Shown: positions 23,226 through 32,080, counted from the stretch's first letter. The stretch is 38,771 nt of DNA from an uncultured Collinsella sp. (GCA_900545615.1 UQZM01000014.1:1-38771), one strand, 5' to 3'. The notes: generated by a model from the sequence alone, not told the origin. Program-made: numbers and translations.

Positions 23226-23269
23226 CCCCGAGCCACGACAAGAACCGATTTGCAACCCCGCTGGGGATC

Positions 23270-23305
23270 AAAAAGGGCCGCCCTGGATTGCCCAGAGCGG
23301 CCCTT
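23270..23305 (-). terminator. Terminator of the EF-G-like gene
   Basis: AAGGGCCG (23273-23280) pairs with CGGCCCTT (23298-23305), with an inner CCTGG/CCAG extension, and is followed on the minus strand by TTTTTGA. It also separates the convergent nuclease gene. Confidence 0.8.
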
Positions 23306-23339
23306 ACATCGGCATATATGTTGCAGGCAAAGTCACGCG

Positions 23340-25415
23340 CTACTTGGCGCGACCCTCCTCATAGCGCTCGACCAGCTTGGCCTGAACGTCATAAGGCACC
23401 TGTTCATAGCCAGCGGGCTTCATGGTAAAGTCGCCCGTGCCGCGCGTGATAGAGCGCAGGCGCGTCGAATAATCCGTCAGCTCGGCCAGCGGCGCCTGGG
23501 CAATGACCACGGTATCGCCGCGCTCATCGGTCTCCATACCCGTCACGCGACCGCGCGAGGCCGAGATGTCGCCCATCACGGCGCCGGCGTAGCTCTCGGG
23601 GATAGTCACCGTGATTTCCTCGATGGGCTCCAGCACCACCGGGTCGGCATCGGCGCATGCCTTGCGCAGACCGATGCGAGCCGCCGCGCGGAACGCCATC
23701 TCGTTGGAGTCGACGCTATGATACGAGCCGTCATACACAGCCACGCGAATGCCCGTGAGCGGGTAGCCGGCAATGATGCCGTCCTTCATGGTCTCCTGGA
23801 CACCCTTGTCCACAGCGGGGATCAGCGAGCGCGGGATGCGGCCACCCACGACCTCGTCAACAAACTCATAGCCGTCGCTCGTGCCGTCGGGCCCAATGAG
23901 CGGCTCCACGCGCAGCCAGCAGTCGCCGTACTGACCGGCGCCGCCGGTCTGCTTCTTGTGGCGACCCTGGGCGCTTGCCGTGCGGCGGATGGTCTCGCGA
24001 TACGGAATGCGGATCGGCACGCTCTTTGCCACAACCTTGGTACGGTCCTCCAAACGGTTGAGCAGCACCGAAACCTGCGCCTCACCCACGGCGGAGATAA
24101 TGGTCTGGCCCGTCTCCTCGTCGCGGTCGATGCTCATGGTCGGATCGGCCTTGCAAGCCTTCTCGATAAACGTGTAGAGCTTCTCTTCGTCGCCGCGATT
24201 CTCGGCCTCGATGGCAATGCGGTACTGCGAGTTGGGGAACTTAAACGCCGCAGCCTCGACCTTGCCGGTAATCGAGAGCGTATCGCCCGTCTCGGCCGCC
24301 AGCTTGGGTGCCACGATAATGTCGCCGGCATAGGCGTGACCGACCTCGGTCATGTCGCGGCCGCACATCACATACAGGTGAGCCAGACGCTCGCCCTTGC
24401 GGGTACGCGCGTTGATCAGCTCAAGACCCGGCTCAAGCGTACCCGTCAGCACCTTGATAAAGCTGATGCGACCCTGCTGCGGATCGGCCAGGGTCTTAAA
24501 CACAAACGCCACCGGGCGGTCATCGTCACTCGAGATCTTGAGCGAATCACCGTCGATGAGCGGCATCTCGCCGTAGTCCGTCGGCGCCGGGAAGTACGTT
24601 GCGATGTCGTCCATCAGCGAGTTGACGCCCTGCTCCTTAATGCAATCGCCCGCAAAGACCGGCACAAAGATGCGCTCGGCGATCGCCTTCGACAGCAGGC
24701 CTTCAAGTTCCTCCTGCGTCAGCGTCTCCTCGCCTTCCAAGTACTTCATCATCAGTTCGTCGTCAGCCTCGGCCACCAGCTCGCACAGATGGTCATGGGC
24801 CTCCTCGGCCTGGGCACGATACTCCTCGGGAATCTCCGACTCAACGGCTTCGGCGCCGTTGCAATGGCGCGCCTTCATGCGCACCAGGTCGATGATGCCA
24901 TCAAAGTCCTCGCCCTCGCCCCAGGGAAGGGTCACGGCGCCCAATCGCGTGCCAAAGCGCTCCTGCAGCAGGTCCATCGTGGTCGCAAAGCTGGCCTCGG
25001 AGCGCGACAGGCGGTTTACGAACACCGCACGCGCCAAGCGCAGGTCCTCGGCGGCATACCAGAGCTTAACCGTCGTAGGCTGCGGGCCGGCCTCGGCGTC
25101 GACCACAAACAGAGCCGTCTCGCAGACGCTCATCGCGGCAAAGGCGTCGCCGATAAAATCGGGGTAGCACGGGGCATCGAGCACATTGATGCGCGCGCCC
25201 TTCCAGTCGATCGGCGCAATGGTCGTCGAGATGGAAAACGCACGCTTGACCTCTTCGGGGTCATAGTCGAGCGTGGGCTTGGTGCCGTCGTGGCCGCCCA
25301 GGCGGGCGGTCTTGCCGGAAAGGTGGAGCATGGCCTCGGCGAGTGAAGTCTTGCCCACCCCGCCTTGGCCTACGAGCACCACGTTCCTTACGTTACCGGT
25401 CTTGGGAGCACCCAT
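23340..25415 (-). CDS. Elongation factor G-like GTPase (EF-G paralogue)
   Basis: The ATG at 25415 follows a full AAGGAGGT site. The 691-residue product has all EF-G domains: G domain (about 8-265), domain II (about 290-375), III, IV (with GGAGQYGDCWLRVEP and the GGRIPRSLIPAVDKGVQE segment) and V. The G motifs are unusual: G1 GQGGVGKT (16-23) is intact, but G3 reads DAPCYPDF (80-87) instead of DTPGH, and G4 reads NRLS (134-137) instead of NKxD. It is therefore a paralogue rather than the housekeeping translocase, like the EF-G-II/FusA2 group of actinobacteria. GTP binding and hydrolysis may be altered. No ribosomal genes are nearby. Confidence 0.88.
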   Translation of the reverse strand: MGAPKTGNVRNVVLVGQGGVGKTSLAEAMLHLSGKTARLGGHDGTKPTLDYDPEEVKRAFSISTTIAPIDWKGARINVLDAPCYPDFIGDAFAAMSVCETALFVVDAEAGPQPTTVKLWYAAEDLRLARAVFVNRLSRSEASFATTMDLLQERFGTRLGAVTLPWGEGEDFDGIIDLVRMKARHCNGAEAVESEIPEEYRAQAEEAHDHLCELVAEADDELMMKYLEGEETLTQEELEGLLSKAIAERIFVPVFAGDCIKEQGVNSLMDDIATYFPAPTDYGEMPLIDGDSLKISSDDDRPVAFVFKTLADPQQGRISFIKVLTGTLEPGLELINARTRKGERLAHLYVMCGRDMTEVGHAYAGDIIVAPKLAAETGDTLSITGKVEAAAFKFPNSQYRIAIEAENRGDEEKLYTFIEKACKADPTMSIDRDEETGQTIISAVGEAQVSVLLNRLEDRTKVVAKSVPIRIPYRETIRRTASAQGRHKKQTGGAGQYGDCWLRVEPLIGPDGTSDGYEFVDEVVGGRIPRSLIPAVDKGVQETMKDGIIAGYPLTGIRVAVYDGSYHSVDSNEMAFRAAARIGLRKACADADPVVLEPIEEITVTIPESYAGAVMGDISASRGRVTGMETDERGDTVVIAQAPLAELTDYSTRLRSITRGTGDFTMKPAGYEQVPYDVQAKLVERYEEGRAK

Positions 25416-25658
25416 GATGACCTCCTTGCAGGGCCGCGCGCATTGCGCGACGCCAACGGGGAGAGTTCGCGGTCGGTGCCGTCCCGGGAGCAGCATGGTC
25501 GGCAGCCGAGCCGACTCACCCTCCAAATGTCCTATGCCACCACCCTACCCTCACGGGCGGCTGTCCATGCATACCTTTCGGCGCACGTATGAATACAGGC
25601 GGCGAGAGGAAGAGACAAGCTTGTGAGGCGATTATTGAACCCCGTCGATGCAAACAAA
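25416..25658 (-). promoter_or_regulatory. Upstream region of the EF-G-like gene
   Basis: There is no gene here. The best promoter candidate on the minus strand is TTGTCT (25618-25613) with TATTCA (25595-25590) at 17-base spacing, giving a leader of about 170 bases. It matches the consensus only moderately. Confidence 0.3.
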
Positions 25659-25692
25659 AAGCCGCCACAGACCGTAAGACCTGCGGCGGCTT
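25651..25692 (-). terminator. Terminator of the amino-acid ABC operon
   Basis: AAGCCGCCACAG (25659-25670) pairs with CTGCGGCGGCTT (25681-25692) with one mismatch around a 10-base loop, and TTTTTGTTTG follows on the minus strand. It lies 34 bases beyond the ATPase stop. Confidence 0.88.
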
Positions 25693-25725
25693 CGCCTCAA
25701 TTAATAGTTGAGTAAATACCTGAGC

Positions 25726-26490
25726 CTATCCCTCGATACGGCTCAAGAACTCACGGGTGCGCTGCTCGCGCGGATGGTCGATGACCTGCTCGGCAGGACC
25801 CTCCTCGACAATACGACCGCCATCCATAAAGACCACGCGGTCGGCAACATCGCGCGCAAACTGCATTGCGTGGGTCACAATCACCATCGTCATATTCTGC
25901 GCGGCAAGGTCCTTAATGACACGCAGCACCTCGGCCGTCAGCTCGGGATCGAGTGCCGAGGTCGGCTCGTCAAAGAACAGGATCTCCGGGTCGAGCGCCA
26001 AGGCGCGGGCAATACTCACGCGCTGCTGCTGACCGCCCGAAAGCTCACACGGCACCTTGTTCTCGTTGCCCGTCAGCCCCATTTGCGCAATCAGCTCGTG
26101 AGCGCGGGCTTCCGCCTGCTCGCGCGGACGCTTGAGCACGCGAATCGGAGCATCGGTGATGTTTTTCATCACGGTATAGTGCGGGAACAGGTTGTAATTT
26201 TGGAACACCAGGCCGAATCGCGAGCGCGCTTGCTTGGGCACATCGCCCTTCGCATAGACCGCGCCCGAACCCGCATCCGTCGCAACGGCAAGGTCGCCAA
26301 ACGAGAGTGAGCCTCCGTCGAGTGTCTCGAGCAGCGTGGCGCAGCGCAGCAGCGTGGACTTACCGCCACCCGAAGGTCCGATAATCGCCACAACCTCGCC
26401 ACGCTTCACCTCAAGCGAGATATCCTTGAGCACCTCATTGCCGCCAAACGCCTTACGTGCGCTTTCGATTTTCATCACTGAGTTAGTCAT
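25726..26490 (-). CDS. Polar amino-acid ABC transporter, ATPase
   Basis: The 254-residue product is a GlnQ/HisP-type ATPase: Walker A GPSGGGKST (38-46), Q-loop FQNYNLFPH, signature LSGGQQQRVSIARAL and Walker B ILFFDEPTSALD, then the switch His in VTHAMQ. The start at 26490 overlaps the permease gene by eight bases. MKIES at 26475 is an alternative start, and neither has a strong ribosome site, so coupled translation from the permease gene is likely. It is the last gene of an SBP-permease-ATPase operon and powers import at the cytoplasmic membrane. Confidence 0.95.
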   Translation of the reverse strand: MTNSVMKIESARKAFGGNEVLKDISLEVKRGEVVAIIGPSGGGKSTLLRCATLLETLDGGSLSFGDLAVATDAGSGAVYAKGDVPKQARSRFGLVFQNYNLFPHYTVMKNITDAPIRVLKRPREQAEARAHELIAQMGLTGNENKVPCELSGGQQQRVSIARALALDPEILFFDEPTSALDPELTAEVLRVIKDLAAQNMTMVIVTHAMQFARDVADRVVFMDGGRIVEEGPAEQVIDHPREQRTREFLSRIEG

Positions 26491-27136
26491 GATAATAGTC
26501 CAGCTTCTTTTCGGCGGCGCCCAGCAGCATCTCGACCACAAAGTTAAAGACCCAGTAGATCAGTGCAGCAATCGCAAACGGCACCATGCTCACCTGCGAG
26601 GCGACCAGCGCCTTGGCGGTCGAGAACATCTCACCCACGCCGATGGCAAATGCCAACGACGTGTCCTTGACCAGCGTGATGATCTCGTTGCCCATCGCCG
26701 GCAGAATGCGCTTGGCGACCTGCGGCATCACGATATACAGAAACGTCTGCACGCGCGAATAGCCCAGCACCTCGGCAGCCTCGTATTGACCGCGAGGAAT
26801 GGACTGCAGGCCCGAGCGATAGATCTCGGCAAAGTAACCGGCGTAGTTGATGATGAACGCCACAACGCACGCCGTCCACTTGGAATCGGGCGTGAGCGAA
26901 ATACCAAACACGTAATACGGGGCAAAGTAGATGGCAAACATCTGTAGCATGAGCGGCGTGCCGCGCATCACCGAAATATAGATGCGCGCAATCCAGCGAA
27001 GCGGCGCAATTTTGCTCATGCGCATGAACGCCACGGGGATTCCCAGCGGAATCGACCCGAGCAGCGTCAGCACAAACAACTGCAAACTGACCAAGAATCC
27101 CTGGCCAAGCATCTGCATCATGACCTGAATAGACAT
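26483..27136 (-). CDS. Polar amino-acid ABC transporter, permease
   Basis: The 217-residue product has about five membrane helices and the HisM/GlnP-family layout: an N-terminal LLGSIPLGIPVAFMRMSK, ISVMRGTPLMLQMF, and the EAA loop around YEAAEVLGYSRVQTFLYIVMPQ that docks the ATPase. It starts at 27136 in a TAATG overlap with the binding-protein stop. A single permease gene implies a homodimer. Transport specificity is set by the binding protein. Confidence 0.94.
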   Translation of the reverse strand: MSIQVMMQMLGQGFLVSLQLFVLTLLGSIPLGIPVAFMRMSKIAPLRWIARIYISVMRGTPLMLQMFAIYFAPYYVFGISLTPDSKWTACVVAFIINYAGYFAEIYRSGLQSIPRGQYEAAEVLGYSRVQTFLYIVMPQVAKRILPAMGNEIITLVKDTSLAFAIGVGEMFSTAKALVASQVSMVPFAIAALIYWVFNFVVEMLLGAAEKKLDYYHD

Positions 27137-27996
27137 TACTTGAGCACCCAATTATCGAAAGACAAACCATAGCTTGAATATTTATCGCAGAGGTCCTTGA
27201 CCGTGCCGTCCTCGTAGAGCACCTTGAGCGACTCGGCTACAGCATCGGCCGACTTGGTGTCGCCCTTCTTAAAGCCAACGGCGTAGTGCTCGCTGGACAG
27301 CGGCTCATCAAGCTGCGTATAGGCATCGGGCTTGGCGGCAAGCTGATACTGGGCAATCGAAAGGTCGCACGCCACGGCATCGACCGCGCCGCTCTCGAGC
27401 TGCATAAAGGCCGTGTTGTACTCGCCGATCGTGTCGAGCGTGGCAAACGTCGCTGCCAGATCCTTCTGGTCACCCTCAAGCACGTCCTGCGCAGCGGAAT
27501 CAGTCTGGGTAATCACAGTCTTGCCGGCAAGATCGTCCCAGCCCTTGATGCCCGCATCCTTCTTGACCACCAGCACCTGCTCGTTGAGCATGTACGGCTC
27601 GGAGAACGTGTAGTCGTCCTCACGGCCCTCCATGGTAAAGCCGTTCCAGATGCAGTTGATGGCGCCCGAGTTAAGCAGCGTATCCTTGGCGTCCCAGTCG
27701 ATGGCCTCGTATTTGACCTCCCAGCCCTGCTTATCGGCAACAGCCTTGGCCAGATCGAGATCAAAGCCGGTGTACTCGCCATCGTCGCCCACAAAGCCGT
27801 ACGGAGGATAGGACTTATCAAAGCCCACCACGAGCTTCTTGGACTCCGCAGCGCCCTTCACATCCTTGGCCGCGGCAGAGCCAGCAGCGGAGCCCTTGCC
27901 GGCACCACCGCCGCAACCGACAAGACCAAGGCCAAGCACCGTAGCGAGCGAGCCGGCTAGACCAACAAACTGACGACGAGACATATCGGTGTTCAT
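27136..27996 (-). CDS. Amino-acid ABC transporter, substrate-binding lipoprotein
   Basis: The start at 27996 follows AAGGGGGG. The 286-residue product has a lipoprotein signal with LVGC (Cys28) after a twin-arginine-like SRRQF (7-10), so it may be exported folded and anchored outside. The mature part has the family-3 binding-protein fold: VGFDKSYPPYGFVGDDGEYTGFDLDLAKAVA, then KYEAIDWDAKDTLLNSGAINCIWNGFTMEGRE, which provides amino- and carboxylate-binding residues. It resembles glutamine/cystine/arginine binders; the exact ligand is not predictable. It is the first gene of a three-gene operon with its own promoter. Confidence 0.94.
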   Translation of the reverse strand: MNTDMSRRQFVGLAGSLATVLGLGLVGCGGGAGKGSAAGSAAAKDVKGAAESKKLVVGFDKSYPPYGFVGDDGEYTGFDLDLAKAVADKQGWEVKYEAIDWDAKDTLLNSGAINCIWNGFTMEGREDDYTFSEPYMLNEQVLVVKKDAGIKGWDDLAGKTVITQTDSAAQDVLEGDQKDLAATFATLDTIGEYNTAFMQLESGAVDAVACDLSIAQYQLAAKPDAYTQLDEPLSSEHYAVGFKKGDTKSADAVAESLKVLYEDGTVKDLCDKYSSYGLSFDNWVLK

Positions 27997-28052
27997 GGTA
28001 TCCCCCCTTGATGGCACTTTAGTTAAGTAAAGTGATTCGTGTAACGTTCAGA

Positions 28053-28081
28053 ATCATACACTTTAGCGTGATAGAGCACAA
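28053..28081 (-). promoter_or_regulatory. Promoter of the amino-acid ABC operon
   Basis: On the minus strand TTGTGC (28081-28076) and TATGAT (28058-28053) are separated by 17 bases, about 57 bases before the SBP start codon. The 35-base arm of the large inverted repeat begins eight bases upstream of the -35 box. Confidence 0.6.
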
Positions 28082-28088
28082 GGCGAGT

Positions 28089-28227
28089 TTGCCCGCCGCG
28101 TGAGGGGTGTGGGGGTTAAGTTTCCTGCTCTACAGTCCTGCTCACGACGGAGGCCACATTAAGTGGCCTCCTGTTCGTGCGGAACTCGCGATAAACTTAA
28201 CCCCCACACCCCTCACGCGGCGGGCAA
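28089..28227. repeat. 139-base element with perfect 35-base inverted arms
   Basis: 28089-28123 and 28193-28227 are exact reverse complements over 35 bases; the outer ends read TTGCCCGCC and GGCGGGCAA. The 69-base centre contains CACGA/TCGTG and a perfect GGAGGCCAC-ATTAA-GTGGCCTCC hairpin (28149-28171), so the whole element folds into one long rod. It lies between the divergent promoters of the SBP operon and the methyltransferase gene. No open reading frame inside is credible and no target-site duplication is evident. Confidence 0.85.
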
Positions 28228-28334
28228 CCGTCGTTGGGCTTATCACTGACACGAATAAACCGCTTGCATATCGTCTGCTGGCTTGGCACGGTACAATACT
28301 TGCAGCTTTAATTCATGAATTAGTGGAGTTATTG

Positions 28335-29783
28335 ATGGCAGAATCTCGTGCGGAGCGTAAGGCTCGTCGTGCTTTGATCGAGGCGGCTGAGGGGTCAGAG
28401 GAGAAAAAATCTTCTAAGAAATCCAAGTCGTCTCAGGACGCGAAGGGTAAGTCGGCCAAGGGCAAGGCTAAGGCCAAGCGTCCCGGCTCTCGTCGGAACG
28501 ACGATAAGGCATCTCAGACTCGCTCCAAGCGCCCGTATAAGAATCCGGTTCCGTCTGCGCGCAAGGCCGTTGATCCCAAGTCTCCTTGTTCCATCATGAA
28601 AGCTTGCGGTGGGTGTACGGCGCTCAATCGTCCTTATAAGAAGCAGTTGGCAGCCAAGCAGGCCGCCATGGAGGAGCTTTTTGCTACCCTTTGCGAGCGC
28701 GAGGGCATTAGCGTCGACCCCATTCGCGGTATGGGCGTCACCCTGGGCGACCCGGGCAAATATCCTGCGCCGCGCGGTTTTCGCCATAAGGCCGCCACTC
28801 CCTTTGCTCCCGGTAAGGAGGGTGCTGTCCGTTGCGGTTTCTTTGAGCGCGGCACGCACAAGATCGTTGCCGTACCCGAGTGTCCTGTCGAGGCACCGGG
28901 TGCCCGTCAGATTCTCAACGGCATCGCACGCGAAGCTGAGCGGCTGCATATTCCCGCCTTTAATGAGGACAAGCATCTTGGTTTGCTTCGCTATGCCGTC
29001 GTCCGCTGCGGTTGGCGTACCGACCAGGTCATGGTTACGCTCGTGACCGCTCAGCGCGACTTGCCGCATGCGCAGGAGTTCTTTGAGGCTGTCGCCGCAC
29101 TCAATCCGCACATCGTCACCGTCGCCCAAAACATCAACGGACGTCCCGGCAACGCCATCCTCGGCGAGGAAACCCGCATTGTATATGGCGCCGAGTGCAT
29201 GCGCGACCAGCTGCTCGGCTGCGAGTTCGATATCTCCCCCACCGCGTTCTACCAGACCAACCCGCAGCAGACCGAGCTGCTCTATCAGCTCGCGATTGAC
29301 GGCATGGACCTGCAGCAGGGCGACGTACTCATGGATGCCTATTGCGGTAGTGGAACTATCGGCCTGTGCGCAGCCAAAGCCGCCCAGGACAAGGGCGTCG
29401 GTATTATGCTGCTTGGCGTGGAGCGCAACCACGCCGGCATTGCCGACGCACGTCGTAATGCCGAGCTCAACGGCCTCACCCGCAGCGCTTGGTTTATGGC
29501 CGACGATGCCACCGATTACATCCTGGATGCCGCCGATAACAACGAGCGGGTCGATGTCCTTTCCATCGATCCGCCGCGCGCCGGCTCTACCCCCGAGTTC
29601 CTCGAAGCTGCCTGCGCGCTTAAGCCGCGCCGCATCACCTATATCAGCTGCAACCCCGTGACTCAAGAGCGCGACCTGCATCAGCTCCTCGACGGAGGCT
29701 ATCGCCTGCTCAAGATCACGCCCGTCGACATGTTCCCTCACACCGACCACACCGAAACCGTAGCGGTCCTCGAACGCCGCTAA
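28335..29783 (+). CDS. 23S rRNA (uracil-C5) methyltransferase, RlmD/RlmCD type
   Basis: The ATG at 28335 follows GGAG with 7-base spacing; TACAAT at 28292 is the likely -10 box. The 482-residue product begins with about 80 residues of Lys/Ser/Arg-rich, probably disordered tail. Cys85, Cys91, Cys94 and Cys183 then form the [4Fe-4S] site (SPCSIMKACGGC...PEC). A central substrate domain follows, then a Rossmann methyltransferase: QTNPQQ (307-312), SAM-binding DAYCGSGTIG (334-343), DPPRAG (412-417) and the catalytic nucleophile Cys439 in SCNP. The enzyme should make m5U in 23S rRNA (U1939 and/or U747 in E. coli numbering). No TRAM domain is evident. The basic tail could help RNA binding. Confidence 0.93.
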   Translation: MAESRAERKARRALIEAAEGSEEKKSSKKSKSSQDAKGKSAKGKAKAKRPGSRRNDDKASQTRSKRPYKNPVPSARKAVDPKSPCSIMKACGGCTALNRPYKKQLAAKQAAMEELFATLCEREGISVDPIRGMGVTLGDPGKYPAPRGFRHKAATPFAPGKEGAVRCGFFERGTHKIVAVPECPVEAPGARQILNGIAREAERLHIPAFNEDKHLGLLRYAVVRCGWRTDQVMVTLVTAQRDLPHAQEFFEAVAALNPHIVTVAQNINGRPGNAILGEETRIVYGAECMRDQLLGCEFDISPTAFYQTNPQQTELLYQLAIDGMDLQQGDVLMDAYCGSGTIGLCAAKAAQDKGVGIMLLGVERNHAGIADARRNAELNGLTRSAWFMADDATDYILDAADNNERVDVLSIDPPRAGSTPEFLEAACALKPRRITYISCNPVTQERDLHQLLDGGYRLLKITPVDMFPHTDHTETVAVLERR

Positions 29784-29798
29784 TCCACCGGCACAAGA

Positions 29799-29828
29799 AA
29801 GGGGGCGACCCGCCTGGGCCGCCCCCTT
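29799..29828. terminator. Hairpin between the methyltransferase and PHP genes
   Basis: GGGGGCG (29801-29807) pairs with CGCCCCC (29820-29826) with additional inner CC/GG pairs. It separates convergent genes. On the minus strand it is followed by TTTCTTG, on the plus strand by TTCGCTTGGTTT, so both tails are only moderately T-rich. Confidence 0.65.
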
Positions 29829-29848
29829 CGCTTGGTTTATAAACTCCG

Positions 29849-30670
29849 CTACATCCCATTGCGCAGATCGCACACGCCGGCTGCCGCCATCTCGCGCAGC
29901 AGCGTCTCGCGATCGCGCGTCACGATCAGATCCAACGGGAAGTGAATCTCGTCGAGCATCTTGCGAGCGTAATCGAGCTTACCAATTGCCATGCCAATGT
30001 GCGCATCGGTCGAAACGCCAATGCCCACGCCCAGCTCGGCGCAGCGCTCGGCGATCTTGCGGCATACGGCCCAATGCTCAGTGTCGACACCGTGTTCAAG
30101 ACTATGGTTGTTGATCTCAATAATCTTGTGCTTGGCCTTAGCTGCCAACAGCACCTCGTCGATATCGAACGGCACGCCCGAACGCCCCGTGTGGCCCAGC
30201 ATGAACACCTTGGGGTGCTCCAGGGCATTGATATACATCTCGGTCGTCTGGGCCAGCGTCGCGCCCTCAGCAATCTGCGGATTATGCACGCTTGCAACCA
30301 AATAATCCAAATTACGCGTAACCAAATCGAACAGTGAATGCTGACGGCTGTACGAATCGCCGGCGATATCGAGCGTGACAGGAGTGTCCTCGCCAAACAG
30401 GCTTCCGTCCAGCGAAACGATATCGGCCTCGGCACCACGCAGCACCAGCACGCCGCTCCAAATGCGCGGCCAGATATCCTGGTTGATAAAGAACTGGTAA
30501 CTGCGCAGGTCATTGGGGCAAGCCGTAACCATAGAGCTCAAATGGTCGGCAGATCCGAGCACCTGCAGACCACGCTCTGCCGCCCAGTACACATTCTCCT
30601 CAATGGTCGAATATGCATGCGCAGAGAACATCGTATGGGTATGAATGTCACAAGAAAGCAGGTAGGGCAT
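29849..30670 (-). CDS. PHP-domain phosphoesterase (YcdX-like)
   Basis: AAGGAG precedes the ATG. The 273-residue product has the polymerase-and-histidinol-phosphatase metal motifs: DIHTHT (8-13), SADHLS near 40, an Asp/Glu in RGAEADI near 79, SVHNPQ near 127, INNHSL near 190 and STDAHIGM near 222. These His/Asp residues bind a tri-metal centre, mostly Zn or Mn, in a 7-stranded barrel. YcdX-like members hydrolyse small phosphoesters, and a histidinol-phosphatase role cannot be excluded. It is transcribed alone from a promoter at 30708-30737. Confidence 0.9.
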   Translation of the reverse strand: MPYLLSCDIHTHTMFSAHAYSTIEENVYWAAERGLQVLGSADHLSSMVTACPNDLRSYQFFINQDIWPRIWSGVLVLRGAEADIVSLDGSLFGEDTPVTLDIAGDSYSRQHSLFDLVTRNLDYLVASVHNPQIAEGATLAQTTEMYINALEHPKVFMLGHTGRSGVPFDIDEVLLAAKAKHKIIEINNHSLEHGVDTEHWAVCRKIAERCAELGVGIGVSTDAHIGMAIGKLDYARKMLDEIHFPLDLIVTRDRETLLREMAAAGVCDLRNGM

Positions 30671-30707
30671 CAGGTCTCCTTATCTGGCACGGCCGTCGCT
30701 TATATTC

Positions 30708-30737
30708 ATTGTACGCATAGCCTTCGATAGTCGTAAA
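30708..30737 (-). promoter_or_regulatory. Promoter of the PHP phosphoesterase gene
   Basis: TTTACG (30737-30732) and TACAAT (30713-30708) lie 18 bases apart on the minus strand, 38 bases before the start codon. Confidence 0.5.
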
Positions 30738-30770
30738 ACCACTCCATCCCAAAGACACAACGTCCATGAC

Positions 30771-30801
30771 AACGGGGTCCGGCTTAACACCAAACCCCGT
30801 T
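30771..30801 (-). terminator. Hairpin behind the aminotransferase gene
   Basis: AACGGGGT (30771-30778) pairs with ACCCCGTT (30794-30801) over a 15-base loop, 35 bases after the aminotransferase stop. No T-run follows on the minus strand, so termination strength is uncertain. Confidence 0.45.
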
Positions 30802-30835
30802 TCACGTAAAACATTGTAGGCAGAGCGCTTTACTT

Positions 30836-32020
30836 TTAACGATACTCGTCCGCCAACTGTTTCCAAGCGGGTAGCGAATTGACAATCGTTTCGTAGCTCA
30901 CGCAATAGCCCAGGCGGAACCAACCCGGCATACCAAAGCTGTCCGAGGGAACCGCAAGCAACTCATACTTCTTTGCGCGCTCGCAAAACGCATTCGCATC
31001 GGACTCCAACGCTTTCACCCATAGGTAGAACGCGCCATCCGGCTCAACATAGGTGTAGCCATACTCCGCTAGTGCGTCGGTAAGCGCGGTGCGGTTACGT
31101 GCATAGGCCTCAACGTCACTCGGCTCATCGATGCAGTCGATAATTACGCGCTGAAAGAGCGCCGGCGCGCACACGAAGCCCAGCGTACGGGCAGCACCCG
31201 CAACAGCCGGCATCAGACGGGCAGCCTGCGGATTGGTGTTGGGAACCAAGATCCAACCCACGCGCTCACCAGGCAGCGACAGCGACTTGGAATACGAGTA
31301 GCACACGATGGTGTGCTCGTAGATCGAGGGCACCCAAGGCACCTCGGCACCGTACACGATCTCGCGGTACGGCTCATCCGAGATGAGCATAATCGGATTC
31401 TCGGAATCGCGCTGAGCGTTGGCCTCGCGCAGAACATTGGCCAGTCGCGTCAACGTGTCGCATGTATATACGGCACCGGTCGGATTGTTGGGAGAGTCGA
31501 TGATGACGGCCGCCGTCTTATCGCTGATCGCCTTGAGCACGTTGTCCACGCTCAGCTGGAACGTATCTTCATCGGCGAGCGCCTCAACACACGTACAGCC
31601 GGCCTTCTCAATCCAAACGCGATACTCCGGAAAGTACGGGGCGATAACAATAACCTCGTCGCCCGGATTCGTAACGGCGTTGAGCGCGCAGGTGAGCGAA
31701 GCCGCGGCACCCACCGTCATAAAGACGTCTTTGCCCTCATAGCTCGTGCCAAAGCGGCGGTTGAGCGATTCGGCGACGGCTGCTCGACATTGCGGCAGGC
31801 CCGGAGCGGGGGTGTAGCCGTGCAACTGGTCACTCGGCAGCTCCAGGGCCTTCTTAATCGACTCAGCCACAGCAGCGGGCGCCGGAACGCTCGGATTGCC
31901 CAGCGAAAAATCGAATACGTTTTCCGCACCGATCTGCACCTTGCGCTCAAGGCCATAGCTAAAAATCTCACGGATGATGGAGCTTTCCGCACCGCGAGCA
32001 TACATAGTTTCGTTGATCAT
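30836..32020 (-). CDS. PLP-dependent aminotransferase, class I/II
   Basis: The ATG at 32020 follows AAGGGGAAC. The 394-residue product is a fold-type-I aminotransferase: GNPSVPAP (41-48), MTVGAAASLT (101-110), SPNNPTG (176-182), ISDEPYRE (213-220) and the PLP lysine Lys245 in YSYSKSLSLPGERVGW. It resembles the AspC/AlaT group of pyridoxal-phosphate aminotransferases that act on aspartate, alanine or aromatic amino acids. The exact donor is unknown. It is monocistronic; upstream lies a 60-base hairpin and then ftsH. Confidence 0.92.
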   Translation of the reverse strand: MINETMYARGAESSIIREIFSYGLERKVQIGAENVFDFSLGNPSVPAPAAVAESIKKALELPSDQLHGYTPAPGLPQCRAAVAESLNRRFGTSYEGKDVFMTVGAAASLTCALNAVTNPGDEVIVIAPYFPEYRVWIEKAGCTCVEALADEDTFQLSVDNVLKAISDKTAAVIIDSPNNPTGAVYTCDTLTRLANVLREANAQRDSENPIMLISDEPYREIVYGAEVPWVPSIYEHTIVCYSYSKSLSLPGERVGWILVPNTNPQAARLMPAVAGAARTLGFVCAPALFQRVIIDCIDEPSDVEAYARNRTALTDALAEYGYTYVEPDGAFYLWVKALESDANAFCERAKKYELLAVPSDSFGMPGWFRLGYCVSYETIVNSLPAWKQLADEYR

Positions 32021-32080
32021 CTGTTCCCCTTTCGCATAGGCGCTATTGTACGCTTTAGCCGAGCACAGTGCCGCAGCAAT

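Noticed and set aside
23250..25346. A 698-residue open frame on the plus strand
   Set aside because: It is antisense to the EF-G-like gene, has no recognisable domain and no ribosome site.
30648..30923. A 91-residue minus-strand frame between the PHP and aminotransferase genes
   Set aside because: It overlaps the aminotransferase 3' end and the PHP promoter, includes the hairpin at 30771-30801 and has no ribosome site.
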